DNA from: Tepidaquicella sp964564635
GTDB lineage: Bacteria; Bacteroidota; Ignavibacteria; Tepidaquicellales; Tepidaquicellaceae
Assembly: GCA_964564635.1 (NCBI GenBank)
Contig: CAZMAR010000001.1
Coordinates: 558,001 to 622,000, forward strand
DNA length: 64,000 nt
Direction of reading: 5' to 3'
The position numbers were made by a program, and so were the translations under genes. The notes under the pieces are model-generated. The model saw only the letters and a list, made by a program, of their open reading frames with translations. It had not been told where the DNA came from and did not search any database. Positions 54,258 to 63,973 of the stretch are shown here, piece after piece (positions within the stretch are counted from its first letter, which is position 1; every line of letters starts with the position of its first letter).

Positions 54258-57110
54258 CTATTTAATTAAAACCATTCTTCTTGTTTCAACTAATCCAGAA
54301 GTCTCAAGCCTATAGAAATATATTCCACTTGATAGAGACTCACCATTAAAGGAAATAGAATAGTATCCTGCATCTAATTCTTCATTAACCAAATTCAAAA
54401 CAAGTTTCCCGAGAATATTATATACATTCAACTTGACAAAATCTTTCCTTGGAATAGCGAATTTAATCGTTGTAGTTGGATTAAATGGATTCGGATAATT
54501 CTGCATAAGTTCATATTTAGTGGGTAATTCAGTTGAAATAGGTTTAATACCAATTGTGCTTTGATATTTTGTTTTCGCCGTTATAGTATTTGTCTTCAAA
54601 TCATTTAGAGAGGGACCATAAACGATTGCAAAGCCAATGTATTCGGATTCTCCGGGATTTAAATTAAACGGACCTGCAGATACAACAAGACCTGCTCTTC
54701 CAGGCCCATAAGTTGGAACAGAGATACCCTGACTCAAAGCATTCCATTTCTCTTCTGTTGTCCAACCATTAAACACTTCAGAGGTAACATTTACAGCTTT
54801 GAAGTTTAAATTTTGATTTGTTAGTAAAGCTAAACCGAGATAATCTGTCGGTGTATTATTATTATATACATAGCCTAATTTATTCAATGTATCCAGAGTT
54901 GCGATATTATCGTTACTAAGACCATTTGGTGAGTAATAAATGAATAAACCTGCGTATAAATTATTCAACGCTGTAGTATTCATATTTTTAATACCGTATC
55001 TCAACAATATGTAATTTTGGTCTGCAGCTCCTGTAAAAGCATAACTATTAGCCCTAATTTGAACATTAATTTTATTTGTTGTAGCACCATCATCATTGAA
55101 TAGCCCAGACCCATCCTGGTTAGAAACAGTACCCGGGGTTTGAAGTGTATAAGCATTAATTGCTACAAAATCAGTATCAGCTTTATTCGGTGGAGATGCA
55201 GCCCTTCTGCAAACATCGGAGACCTGATTGCTATTTAAACCCACAAGAAAGCCTCCTTCAAAAATAGAATTATTTGTACTGTTTCCAATATACAAACCAT
55301 TTCCATATCCTTCCGGTTTCTTTCCAATTGCACCATCTTTAGTCAATGTTAATTTCAGATTATTAACATTATGAGTTGCATATCCAATCCGGAATCTTAT
55401 CGTCATAGTATTTGCTGTATTTGAAGAATATGCAGTATTTGAATATCCTAATTTGAATACAATATCTTTATCAAATGGGCAGGAAGATTTTGCTTTTACT
55501 TTGAAGGTATTAGCATAGGTTGTACTTACCATTCCGTATGCAGGTACATTACCTATATAAACTGAGTCTTGTACCAGTTCAATATCGGGATCAGAAGAAG
55601 TTAATCTTATAGAAACATTATTACCTTCCACCCAAATATTTTTCATAACTAATGCAATAGGAATTATTTCGCCAATATCATAAACTTTATCATTATTTCC
55701 ATAAATAGAATCAGTGTGTGTATAAGATACTATTGTTAAAATTGGATTATCTGAAAGGCATTTAAACGCATTAATTCTACCAGTACCAAGATAACCTGTG
55801 TATGAAGGATTGAGATGATAAATACTATCGACACCAAGGAGTAATCTTTGTAATACCTGAGTCGGAGTCCAGGTCGGATACCTTGCTCTAATTAAAGCAA
55901 CTGTACCAGAAGTAATTGGAGAAGACATTGAAGTCCCGGAATAACTAACATAAGAGTTTTTCCAAACTGTACTTAAAATGTTGTCTCCTGGAGCACAAAC
56001 ATCAACAGAGGTGTGATAATTTGAAAATGATGCTTTTACATCATTTTCATTTGTCGCTGCAACAGAAATAACATTATCATAAGAAGCCGGATACCTTGGA
56101 GTGAACGAATTATCATTTCCAGCAGAAGCAACAACCATCGCACCGTTGGACCAAGCAAGATTAACCACCATTTGTGAATATGAACTATAATAAGAACTAC
56201 CAAAACTACAATTAATAACTTTTGCACCATTTTGATAGCAATAGGTAATTCCCTGGTCAGTATAATATAAACTACCTCCCTGGTCCGGAGTATGCTTGCA
56301 AATCATAAGTTTAGTTTTAAACCCAACCCCAGCTCCGTGAATACCATTATCAGTAACCTGAGAAGCACATCCAGACACATGTGAGCCATGGTCATTATTT
56401 TGATAATATATATTTGGGTCATTATCATTATAATAGAAATCCCAACCAATCCAATCATCTATGTAACCATTCTGGTCATTATCAATACTATCAATGGGTT
56501 CATTCCAATTAATTCTGATATTAGCCTGTAAGTCAGGATGGGTCAAGTCACTACCTGAATCGACAATACCAATCACTACATTAGTATCACCTCTGTTAAT
56601 ATCCCACGCTTGATAAGCATTAACTTTATTTATATGATACTGGGTAGAAACCGCCGGGTCATTTGGTATATAATCCGGTCTATAGACGAAAGCAGGTTCA
56701 GTCCAGTCAAGTATGTGTTGATTATATTCCAGAACTTCTTTTGCCAAGTCAAATGGATCTATGTTCTGGTCATAAATTATCCTGTATACTTTTGCAAGTT
56801 CTTCATCACCTATTTTCCGTTTTGAAACATCTCTCTTAAGTGGGTGAAGTTGTTTTATCTCTTTAACAGAATACTGTGCTAATATTTTATCTAAAGTTGA
56901 AATACCAAATTGTAAATTATTGAATTGTGATATTTCATTTTTGAATTTAATTATCAATACACCTTTCATATACATCTTTTCAGGGCCTCTATAAATAACT
57001 TTCCCATCCTCAATTAAAGTATAATCACCTCCATCACGAAAACTAACCAATGAAAGCACAGATAGAATCAGAATTCCGATTAATAGTAATAATTTATTTT
57101 TTAATCCCAT
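54258..57110 (-). CDS. Subtilisin-like S8 peptidase, T9SS-secreted
   Basis: 950 residues. Signal peptide about 1-24; a propeptide-like region about 40-150; peptidase S8 domain about 165-420 with D184 in GIVDSGSDL, H241 in NDHGSHVSG, oxyanion N332 in SAGND and S394 in SGTSMSSP, so the triad is complete. A central beta region (about 440-860) follows, and the T9SS sorting domain ends the protein: NYPNPFNPTTTIKFAIP, SSGIYFYRLE and RRMVLIK. It degrades or processes extracellular protein. Four EF-hand-like Asp-rich turns lie near 205-235. It follows the degenerate amidohydrolase gene by 75 nt on the same strand. Confidence 0.95.
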   Translation of the reverse strand: MGLKNKLLLLIGILILSVLSLVSFRDGGDYTLIEDGKVIYRGPEKMYMKGVLIIKFKNEISQFNNLQFGISTLDKILAQYSVKEIKQLHPLKRDVSKRKIGDEELAKVYRIIYDQNIDPFDLAKEVLEYNQHILDWTEPAFVYRPDYIPNDPAVSTQYHINKVNAYQAWDINRGDTNVVIGIVDSGSDLTHPDLQANIRINWNEPIDSIDNDQNGYIDDWIGWDFYYNDNDPNIYYQNNDHGSHVSGCASQVTDNGIHGAGVGFKTKLMICKHTPDQGGSLYYTDQGITYCYQNGAKVINCSFGSSYYSSYSQMVVNLAWSNGAMVVASAGNDNSFTPRYPASYDNVISVAATNENDVKASFSNYHTSVDVCAPGDNILSTVWKNSYVSYSGTSMSSPITSGTVALIRARYPTWTPTQVLQRLLLGVDSIYHLNPSYTGYLGTGRINAFKCLSDNPILTIVSYTHTDSIYGNNDKVYDIGEIIPIALVMKNIWVEGNNVSIRLTSSDPDIELVQDSVYIGNVPAYGMVSTTYANTFKVKAKSSCPFDKDIVFKLGYSNTAYSSNTANTMTIRFRIGYATHNVNNLKLTLTKDGAIGKKPEGYGNGLYIGNSTNNSIFEGGFLVGLNSNQVSDVCRRAASPPNKADTDFVAINAYTLQTPGTVSNQDGSGLFNDDGATTNKINVQIRANSYAFTGAADQNYILLRYGIKNMNTTALNNLYAGLFIYYSPNGLSNDNIATLDTLNKLGYVYNNNTPTDYLGLALLTNQNLNFKAVNVTSEVFNGWTTEEKWNALSQGISVPTYGPGRAGLVVSAGPFNLNPGESEYIGFAIVYGPSLNDLKTNTITAKTKYQSTIGIKPISTELPTKYELMQNYPNPFNPTTTIKFAIPRKDFVKLNVYNILGKLVLNLVNEELDAGYYSISFNGESLSSGIYFYRLETSGLVETRRMVLIK

Positions 57111-57185
57111 TTTTTATAAATTTAATTTATAAATTTTTTTTAATATAAAATAAAAATAAAATTTTTACAATTAACTAAGTAAATA

Positions 57186-59024
57186 TTATTCATCATCAAA
57201 TCCAAATCGCATTTTATCTTTTTTAAATTTCACTTTCTGAGTTTTATCTTTTGATTTTGCAAAGAAAGATAAAAACGAGCTCTTTTGAGACTTTGATTCA
57301 TTTATATTTTGACTATCTTTTGAATATTCGGTATCATCAAAATAAATTTTCTTTTTAATTTTTATTTTTTTATCAACTGCAGACTCTTCTGTTTTTTCAC
57401 TCTCGGACTCCTTTATAGATGTTTTATATTCTGCTTCTTCAAAAAATTTAAAGAAATCAAAGCCTCTATTTAAACTGTTTATCTCCTTTATAGACTTAGA
57501 TAAATCATCAATGTGTGATTCTTGATAGACATCCTCATCAATACCGTTAAGAACATCTGCTCTGTAAGTACCAACAATTCTGAAATCACTTTCCATGTCT
57601 TCATCATAGGTTTCCTGTGCTTCTCCGGTTAAAGAAACATATTGTCTTTCTTTTCGTACTTTATTTCCTAATGATAATTTTTCTACTCTTTCAGTCATTA
57701 ATATTTTTTCTTTGAAATCAAAATATCTTCCAATATCGTAAATCTTATTCAATAATTTTGAATACAAATTATTAATCTCTTCAAAGTTAATTATATTACT
57801 TTTATAATCTTCAATTACAGGAACCCCATAAAAGAAAACATCAGAAATATCTTTCTCATTTAAATTCTCAAGAATGAACTCCGAAATTAATTCATTATTA
57901 ATTTCAGGTATATTTAAAGTATTTCTTATATCGGATAAATCAAAGAGAACAAAATTAGCAAGTTTATTTTTTTCAATCGAACCACAAATATTTGAAATAT
58001 TGAAAAATTCTGCTGGTTTTACTGTAATTAATCTAAGTAGAGACTCTGCAGATATTTTTGCTCTTGGGATAATAGAGTACAAAAGTTTGATTTGAGAAAA
58101 AACACTCTTTCCGAGATATCCTGTCCCAATTAAAATAGGTAATAAGTTTCTGCTGCTAAAGAATTTTTCAAGATCAGCAATCTTTTGTGATAGTCTTATC
58201 CAATCTGCAGGTTGAATTAAAATATTAGAATTTTTATCAGAAATAATTGCTAATTCATCGTTTGAAAGATAAACAGGATTGGAAAAAATTACTTTTCCAC
58301 TTAATAAATCATTTTCTAATAGAACTCTAACAAATGATTTTCCAAACATACTTCTCAATGTATCTGAACTATTGGCACTTTGATAAACCTCAATTATAGC
58401 TCTCTTGTTACCTCTTGAGAGCGAAGATTTTATTGAGTTAATTGAATAATTATTCAGGTCTTCATCTTCTTTAATTCCAAGACAATGGAATCTATTAACC
58501 CCAAGTATATAATCACTTAAATAATTGTCATAGACTGTAAAAATAATATTTGGTTTAGCCTTTATTAATCTAAAACTATCATTTAAAATCAAATCACTAT
58601 TTATATATGCTGAACTTTCATTTACAAAACACTCACCATTTATTAATGAAATTAAAAAAGAAACTCTAAATAGATTTAATAAATCTTCAGAATTCTCATT
58701 CTTTAAAAAATAATTGTCAATTAATCTTAAAGACAAATTTGTTGTTAAATCATCATACTTTACATTTCTAAAAAATACTCCCGATAAAATATAAGAAGAA
58801 TTTTTAAAGGAATTAAGAAAGGAAGGGACTAAAATTTTATTTTCTGCATCATATACAGTTGCAGTGGGATATTTTTTCAATAAAGTTTCATCTTCTATGT
58901 TTGAGTTATTATATTCTATATCAAAAATTCTGTTACCCTTTAAGATGATAGTATACTTCCCTATTCTATTTAAAGAATCAAATGTTAAACACAGTGCATT
59001 TTTTATTATTTTAAACTCAGTCAT
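57186..59024 (-). CDS. Degenerate amidohydrolase-fold protein with charged C-terminal tail
   Basis: 612 residues. Residues 1-400 follow the amidohydrolase/cytosine-deaminase layout: an N-terminal beta sandwich, VYDAENKILVPSFLNSFKNS where active enzymes have PGFVNxHxH, PILIGTGYLGKS where a GTD metal ligand is expected, SAESLLRLITVKPAEFF, and GSIEKNKLANFVLFDLSD at the end. All the expected metal-binding His and Asp positions are changed, so it is probably not catalytic. Residues about 460-612 form a long, highly charged, likely disordered tail (KIKIKKKIYFDDTEY, KDKTQKVKFKKDKMRFGF). It begins 6 nt after ispD in the queA-ispD operon. Its function is unknown. Confidence 0.75.
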   Translation of the reverse strand: MTEFKIIKNALCLTFDSLNRIGKYTIILKGNRIFDIEYNNSNIEDETLLKKYPTATVYDAENKILVPSFLNSFKNSSYILSGVFFRNVKYDDLTTNLSLRLIDNYFLKNENSEDLLNLFRVSFLISLINGECFVNESSAYINSDLILNDSFRLIKAKPNIIFTVYDNYLSDYILGVNRFHCLGIKEDEDLNNYSINSIKSSLSRGNKRAIIEVYQSANSSDTLRSMFGKSFVRVLLENDLLSGKVIFSNPVYLSNDELAIISDKNSNILIQPADWIRLSQKIADLEKFFSSRNLLPILIGTGYLGKSVFSQIKLLYSIIPRAKISAESLLRLITVKPAEFFNISNICGSIEKNKLANFVLFDLSDIRNTLNIPEINNELISEFILENLNEKDISDVFFYGVPVIEDYKSNIINFEEINNLYSKLLNKIYDIGRYFDFKEKILMTERVEKLSLGNKVRKERQYVSLTGEAQETYDEDMESDFRIVGTYRADVLNGIDEDVYQESHIDDLSKSIKEINSLNRGFDFFKFFEEAEYKTSIKESESEKTEESAVDKKIKIKKKIYFDDTEYSKDSQNINESKSQKSSFLSFFAKSKDKTQKVKFKKDKMRFGFDDE

Positions 59025-59030
59025 AAAACA

Positions 59031-59711
59031 TTAAATACTTTTCATTGGAAGCAATTTTAAATCAGAAATTGTAGTTATCTTAATATTATTTACATCTCCA
59101 TCAACAATCTTAACTTTAAATCCTGCAGATTCAACTACTGATGAATCATCTGTGCATTGTAAATTTTTACTTCTTACGTACTCATAAGATTTTCTTAATA
59201 TGTCGTATCTAAATATTTGAGGTGTTTGCGCAAGATAAATATAATCACGTTCAAGCGTCTTTTCTACATAGTTATTTTTTCCTATTTTTTTAACAGTGTC
59301 ATTAATTTTTATACAGGGAACAATCGATTTATATCTTATAGCCTGCTGGAAAAGAAAATTAATAAATTCAACACTTATAAAAGGTCTGACTGCATCGTGA
59401 ATTGCTATAAAATCGTATTTATCACAATCTAATAAACTTAATGCATTAAAGACAGAATCCTGCCGCGTATTACCACCTTCAACAATTTTTGTTACCTTGT
59501 AAAAATCGTTTCTTTTAATAATAGATTTGACTCTATTAAAATATTCTTTTTTTGTAGAAATGACAATAGATTTCAAATTATCTATATTGTGAAATTTACT
59601 TATCGTAATTGTAAGAATTTCCCTACCTTGTATTTTAATAAATTGTTTAGGAACTTTTGACTTAAATCTTATTCCAGTTCCTGCTGAAGGAATTATTAGA
59701 TGAAAATTCAT
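59031..59711 (-). CDS. ispD: 2-C-methyl-D-erythritol 4-phosphate cytidylyltransferase
   Basis: 226 residues. The CTP loop is SAGTGIRFKSKVPKQF (about 9-24), and the family motif IHDAVRPF lies at about 104-111; the late VDGDVNNIKITT is the usual C-terminal signature. It makes CDP-methylerythritol in the MEP isoprenoid pathway. It sits 17 nt after queA and 6 nt before the degenerate amidohydrolase gene. pdxA in the same window also implies use of DXP-derived precursors. Confidence 0.95.
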   Translation of the reverse strand: MNFHLIIPSAGTGIRFKSKVPKQFIKIQGREILTITISKFHNIDNLKSIVISTKKEYFNRVKSIIKRNDFYKVTKIVEGGNTRQDSVFNALSLLDCDKYDFIAIHDAVRPFISVEFINFLFQQAIRYKSIVPCIKINDTVKKIGKNNYVEKTLERDYIYLAQTPQIFRYDILRKSYEYVRSKNLQCTDDSSVVESAGFKVKIVDGDVNNIKITTISDLKLLPMKSI

Positions 59712-59728
59712 TTAAAGGATTTATGATA

Positions 59729-60763
59729 TTATATAATTATCATAGCATCACCGTAAGCAAGGAATCTATATTTTTCTTTAACAGCTTTATTATAAGCTTT
59801 CATTATCAAATCTCTATCCGCAAGTGAGCATATAAGCATAAGATGAGTACTTTGAGGCGGATGAAAATTTGTAATTAATTTATTAACAACATTCAAAGAT
59901 TGTGGTGGATGAATAAATTTATCTGTCCAGCCTGCATTTGGTCTAACTTTTCTACCAGTTATGATGCTTGATTCAATTGCTCTAACGACAGAAGTACCAA
60001 CAGCAATAATATTCTTTCTCCTCTCAACTCCCTCATTAATAATATCAGCGCTTTCCTTAGATATTTCATAATATTCAGAATCCATTCTATGTTTTGATAA
60101 ATCTTCCACTTCAACTACGCGAAAAGTACCAAGTCCAATATGTAAAGTAATAAAAGCAATCTTAACACCTTTTTTCTTAATTTTAGAAAGCAATTCTTTT
60201 GTAAAGTGTATTCCTGCTGCTGGTGCAGAAACAGAACCAACATTTTTAGCATATACAGTTTGATAATATTCTCTATCCCGCTCATCAGATTCTCTCCTGA
60301 TATAAGGAGGTAAAGGAGTTTTTCCAAGTTTATCTATCCACTTAGAAAAATCGTCCTTAATATTGAATCTAACAATTCTACCTCTGGAAGTAGTGTTATC
60401 AATTATTTCACAATATAAATTTTTAGTGAAATAAATTCTGTTTCCTATCCTAACTTTCCTTGCAGGGTCAACGACAACATCCCAGGTGTTTTCAGTCTCA
60501 GACAATTGACGAAGAAGAAAAACTTCTATTTTAGCATTCGTCTTTTCTTTCACACCAAACATTCTTGCGGGAAAAACTTTTGAATCATTTAAGACCAGTA
60601 CATCCCCTTCATTCATATAGTTAATAACATTCCGGAATTTTTTCGTCTCAATTTTTTGAGTGGCTGTATCTACAACCATCAATTTACAGGAATCACGTGG
60701 AATTTTTGGGGTTTTTGCTATTAAATTTTTTGGTAATTTATACTTAAACTGAGACAACTTCAT
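59729..60763 (-). CDS. queA: S-adenosylmethionine:tRNA ribosyltransferase-isomerase
   Basis: 344 residues from the ATG at 60763. The start MKLSQFKYKLPKNLIA is the normal QueA N-terminus; a TTG at 60799 would add 12 residues that the family does not have. Motifs DVLVLNDSKVFPARMFG, VGSVSAPAAGIHFT and NFHPPQSTHLMLI are all present. It makes epoxyqueuosine in the tRNA wobble position. It is the first gene of the queA-ispD operon. Confidence 0.95.
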   Translation of the reverse strand: MKLSQFKYKLPKNLIAKTPKIPRDSCKLMVVDTATQKIETKKFRNVINYMNEGDVLVLNDSKVFPARMFGVKEKTNAKIEVFLLRQLSETENTWDVVVDPARKVRIGNRIYFTKNLYCEIIDNTTSRGRIVRFNIKDDFSKWIDKLGKTPLPPYIRRESDERDREYYQTVYAKNVGSVSAPAAGIHFTKELLSKIKKKGVKIAFITLHIGLGTFRVVEVEDLSKHRMDSEYYEISKESADIINEGVERRKNIIAVGTSVVRAIESSIITGRKVRPNAGWTDKFIHPPQSLNVVNKLITNFHPPQSTHLMLICSLADRDLIMKAYNKAVKEKYRFLAYGDAMIII

Positions 60764-61214
60764 CTCAGTCCAATTGTTGAAAATAGAGCTTTTCTTCAAT
60801 GTTATATAAATTATTTAAATTTTAAGAAATTTTTAAGCTGATAAATATAATCTTAAATTTTTGATAAAACAATGATAAAATCAGGTACCTATTTTCAAAA
60901 CATTTAAAACGAAATTAAATGATAGTTAAACAACACACATAATAATAAATATGGAGATTTAAGATTATTATAATAAGATAATAATTATTATAAATTTATT
61001 TAATTCTTAACATGAAATTTTAAAATTTCAAAATAAAATGATTTTAAAAATTTTGAAGGAATTTTTATTATTTTAATTAAAAACCCTTACATTTAATCAG
61101 TAATTTTCTTATAAAATACTTTAAAAATTTATTACGAATTAACTTGAAAATGGAAATCAATTTATAAATATTTAAGGTTTTGAAATTAAAGATATTTATA
61201 TAACAGGTTACTTA
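60764..61214. other. Gene-free AT-rich region between queA and cmk
   Basis: About 450 bp between divergent genes, roughly 80% A+T. It must hold promoters for both sides, but none could be fixed. An 18-bp perfect palindrome, TGAAATTTTAAAATTTCA, lies at 61013-61030; at this base composition it may be chance. No RNA gene or repeat was seen. Confidence 0.55.
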
Positions 61215-61892
61215 ATGAGAAATATTGTTGTCGCAATTGATGGACCCGCTGGGACTGGAAAAAGTATTACAGGAAAACTCCTCGCAGATAAATTAGGAAT
61301 ACAATATATTGATAGTGGTGCATACTATAGAGCCGTAACTTATCTAACAATAATAAATAACATAAAACTGAACGAGATTAACAAAATTAACGATATTGCA
61401 AAAAGTTGTAATTTATCCTGGGAAGATGAAAATATATTTATGAACAATGTGAATGTTACAAAGGAGATGCGTTCTCTTGAAGTTTCAAATAGAGTCAGTT
61501 CTTTGGCGAAGATAAAATCATTAAGAGAGATAATAACAGAAAAGCTAAGGAAATATAAGGAATATGGCAGTCTTGTTATGGATGGGAAGGATATTGGGAC
61601 AGTAGTTTTTCCTGATGCTGATTTTAAATTTTTTTTTACAAGTGATATTAATGTAAGGGCTGCCCGTAGACAACAGGATTTATCCGAATATGGATATCAG
61701 ATTCAAATAGATAAAATAATTAATGAAATAGCTCGAAGAGATGAAATGGATATGACACGGGAAGAATCGCCATTACAAATAGCACCAAATGCAATAAAAG
61801 TTGATACTACTTATATGATAATAGAAGAACAGGTAGATTTTGTTTATAAAACAATTTTACAATCAATAAGTTTAGAAGAAATTAATAAATAA
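61215..61892 (+). CDS. cmk: Cytidylate kinase
   Basis: 225 residues. The P-loop is IDGPAGTGKSITGK (about 8-21), YIDSGAYYRAVTY follows, and MDGKDIGTVVFPDADFKFF carries the CMP-binding region with Lys in place of the more usual Arg. The LID region has RRQQDLSEYG and ARRDEMDMTREESPL. It phosphorylates CMP and dCMP. It is 69 nt ahead of rpsA, the conserved cmk-rpsA pair. Confidence 0.95.
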   Translation: MRNIVVAIDGPAGTGKSITGKLLADKLGIQYIDSGAYYRAVTYLTIINNIKLNEINKINDIAKSCNLSWEDENIFMNNVNVTKEMRSLEVSNRVSSLAKIKSLREIITEKLRKYKEYGSLVMDGKDIGTVVFPDADFKFFFTSDINVRAARRQQDLSEYGYQIQIDKIINEIARRDEMDMTREESPLQIAPNAIKVDTTYMIIEEQVDFVYKTILQSISLEEINK

Positions 61893-61909
61893 CATTTTTA
61901 TAAATTAAA

Positions 61910-61937
61910 CCCGATAGAACTTATCCACTCTATCGGG
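61910..61937 (+). promoter_or_regulatory. Hairpin in the cmk-rpsA gap
   Basis: CCCGATAGA (61910-61918) pairs perfectly with TCTATCGGG (61929-61937). A-rich sequence, not T, follows, so it is not an intrinsic terminator. It lies 24 nt ahead of the rpsA start and 7 nt ahead of its AAAAGGA site, so it may affect translation or RNA processing. Confidence 0.55.
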
Positions 61938-61961
61938 AAAAAACAAAAGGATAAAATATTT

Positions 61962-63842
61962 ATGACAGAAGAATTAGAATTAAAACAACAAAATGCTCCT
62001 GAAAAAAATCAGACAGATGATAAACATTTAGCAATCAAATCAATGAGCGGAGAGTACAACGAAGAAGAATTTCAAGCAATGTTAAAATTGTATGAAAAAA
62101 CATTTAATGTAATTAAAGAGAACGAAGTTGTAAAAGGAAGAATAGTTGCAATTCATGGTGAAGATGTATTAATAGATATTGGCTCAAAGTCCGATGGTAG
62201 AGTATCAATCAATGAATTTTCAGATCCAAATGAGCTTGTAATTGGAAATGAAGTAGAGGTATTTTTAGAGAAAATTGAAGATAAGGAAGGGCAATTAGTA
62301 CTATCAAAGAAAAAAGCAGATTCCATTAAAAACTGGCATAAAATTGTTGAAGCATATAAAAATGGTACTATTATAAAGGGTAAATGCACAAAAAGAATTA
62401 AAGGTGGATTTGTAGTTGATATAAATGGATTAAGTGCATTTCTCCCTGGCTCACAAATTGATACAAAACCTATAAGAGATTATGATGAATATGTAAACAA
62501 AATTATGGACTTTAAAGTAATAAAAGTAAACAATGCTATTGAAAATATAATTGTCTCCCACAAAGTATTGATTGAAGAATCTATGGCAGGTCAAAGAGAG
62601 GAATTGCTTAAGACAATTAAAAAGGGAATGGTGTTAAAAGCAACTGTTAAAGCAATTACAGATTTTGGTGTTTTCGTAGATTTAGGTGGATTGGATGGAT
62701 TAATTCATATTACTGATCTATCCTGGGGAAGAATAAATCATCCAAGTGATGTTGTAAAACTTGATGATGAAATTGATGTATATGTAATAGAATTTGACGA
62801 AGAAAAACAAAGAGTCTATCTCGGGTTAAAACAATTGCAACCACACCCATGGGAAAACATTCAGGAAAAATATAAAGTTGGCGATAAAGTATCAGGAAAA
62901 GTTGTTTCCCTGACTGAATATGGTGCATTTATAGAAATTGAAAAAGGTATTGAAGGACTTATTCACATAAGTGAAATGTCTTGGACTCAGCATATTACTA
63001 ATCCAAGCCAGATGGTAACTATGGGTCAGGTTGTAGATGCACAGATTCTCAATATTGATTATGAAAACAGAAAACTCTCTCTTGGAATAAAACAACTGAC
63101 ACCAAATCCCTGGCAAAGTATTCTTGATAAATTCCCAATTGGAACTAAACAAAAAGGGAAAGTATGTAATATTCAAAACTTTGGAATATTCGTTGAGTTA
63201 GAGGAAGGGATTGATGGTTTAATTCATATTTCTGATTTATCCTGGACTAAGAAAATATTTAATTTAAATGAATTTGCAAAAGTTGGAGATGAAATTGAGG
63301 TTGTTATTTTAGGAATAGATATCCCCAATCAAAGAATTTCTCTGGGACATAAACAACTGTTCGAAAATCCATGGGACAAATTAGAAGAGAAATATAAACC
63401 AGGGTTTGAAACCGAATGCAAAATCGTAAGACCAATTGATAAGGGTGTTATAGTTGAATTACCTGATGATGTCCATGCGTTTATACCAGCATCACAATTC
63501 TCAATATCAACTATAAAAAATCTGTCAGAAACATTTAAACCAGATGAGAAATTAAAAGCTGAAGTAATAGAATTCGACAAATCAAACAAAAAGATAATAC
63601 TTTCTGTTATCGAATACCTGAAAGATAAAGACCAGAAAGAAATTGATGAATACATTGATAAATTTAAATTACCAAAGAAATTCACTGTAAAAGATTTAAT
63701 CGACAAGACCAGAAGTTATGAATCTGAGGTAATAGATTTTAAAATTGAAGATATAATTGGAGATGAAAATACAGCTATCAATTCACCACCTCCACAGGGC
63801 ACACCGAATAATACAGGAGACGACAAAGAAAATAAAAATTAA
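61962..63842 (+). CDS. rpsA: 30S ribosomal protein S1
   Basis: 626 residues with six S1 (OB-fold) domains beginning at about 47, 130, 218, 305, 391 and 478. Domains 3 to 5 are closest to the consensus (ITDFGVFVDLGGLDGLIHIT, LTEYGAFIEIEKGIEGLIHI); domains 1 and 2 are the divergent ribosome-binding type. A Pro/Asn-rich C-terminal tail of about 70 residues makes it longer than E. coli S1. It helps mRNA bind to the 30S subunit. The ATG has AAAAGGA (61945-61951) at 10-nt spacing. Confidence 0.97.
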   Translation: MTEELELKQQNAPEKNQTDDKHLAIKSMSGEYNEEEFQAMLKLYEKTFNVIKENEVVKGRIVAIHGEDVLIDIGSKSDGRVSINEFSDPNELVIGNEVEVFLEKIEDKEGQLVLSKKKADSIKNWHKIVEAYKNGTIIKGKCTKRIKGGFVVDINGLSAFLPGSQIDTKPIRDYDEYVNKIMDFKVIKVNNAIENIIVSHKVLIEESMAGQREELLKTIKKGMVLKATVKAITDFGVFVDLGGLDGLIHITDLSWGRINHPSDVVKLDDEIDVYVIEFDEEKQRVYLGLKQLQPHPWENIQEKYKVGDKVSGKVVSLTEYGAFIEIEKGIEGLIHISEMSWTQHITNPSQMVTMGQVVDAQILNIDYENRKLSLGIKQLTPNPWQSILDKFPIGTKQKGKVCNIQNFGIFVELEEGIDGLIHISDLSWTKKIFNLNEFAKVGDEIEVVILGIDIPNQRISLGHKQLFENPWDKLEEKYKPGFETECKIVRPIDKGVIVELPDDVHAFIPASQFSISTIKNLSETFKPDEKLKAEVIEFDKSNKKIILSVIEYLKDKDQKEIDEYIDKFKLPKKFTVKDLIDKTRSYESEVIDFKIEDIIGDENTAINSPPPQGTPNNTGDDKENKN

Positions 63843-63861
63843 TGATATATTTTGTTTTTAT

Positions 63862-63896
63862 AACCCGACCGTATATTTTTTACTGTCGGGTTTTTT
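63862..63896 (+). terminator. Intrinsic terminator after rpsA
   Basis: AACCCGAC (63862-63869) pairs with GTCGGGTT (63885-63892), extended by GTA with TAC inside and followed by a run of T. Confidence 0.85.
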
Positions 63897-63973
63897 ATTC
63901 TTTATATTGAAGTGAATAAAATGTTTTATATAACTAAATTTGTATAATTAATAATTTTATATATTAAGCGAAT

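Noticed and set aside
60764..60799. TTG start for queA giving 12 extra residues
   Set aside because: QueA proteins begin at MKLS-type sequence, which is the ATG at 60763; the extra residues have no family support.
61013..61030. 18-bp palindrome upstream of cmk as a regulator site
   Set aside because: At about 80% A+T such palindromes are expected by chance and nothing else supports it.
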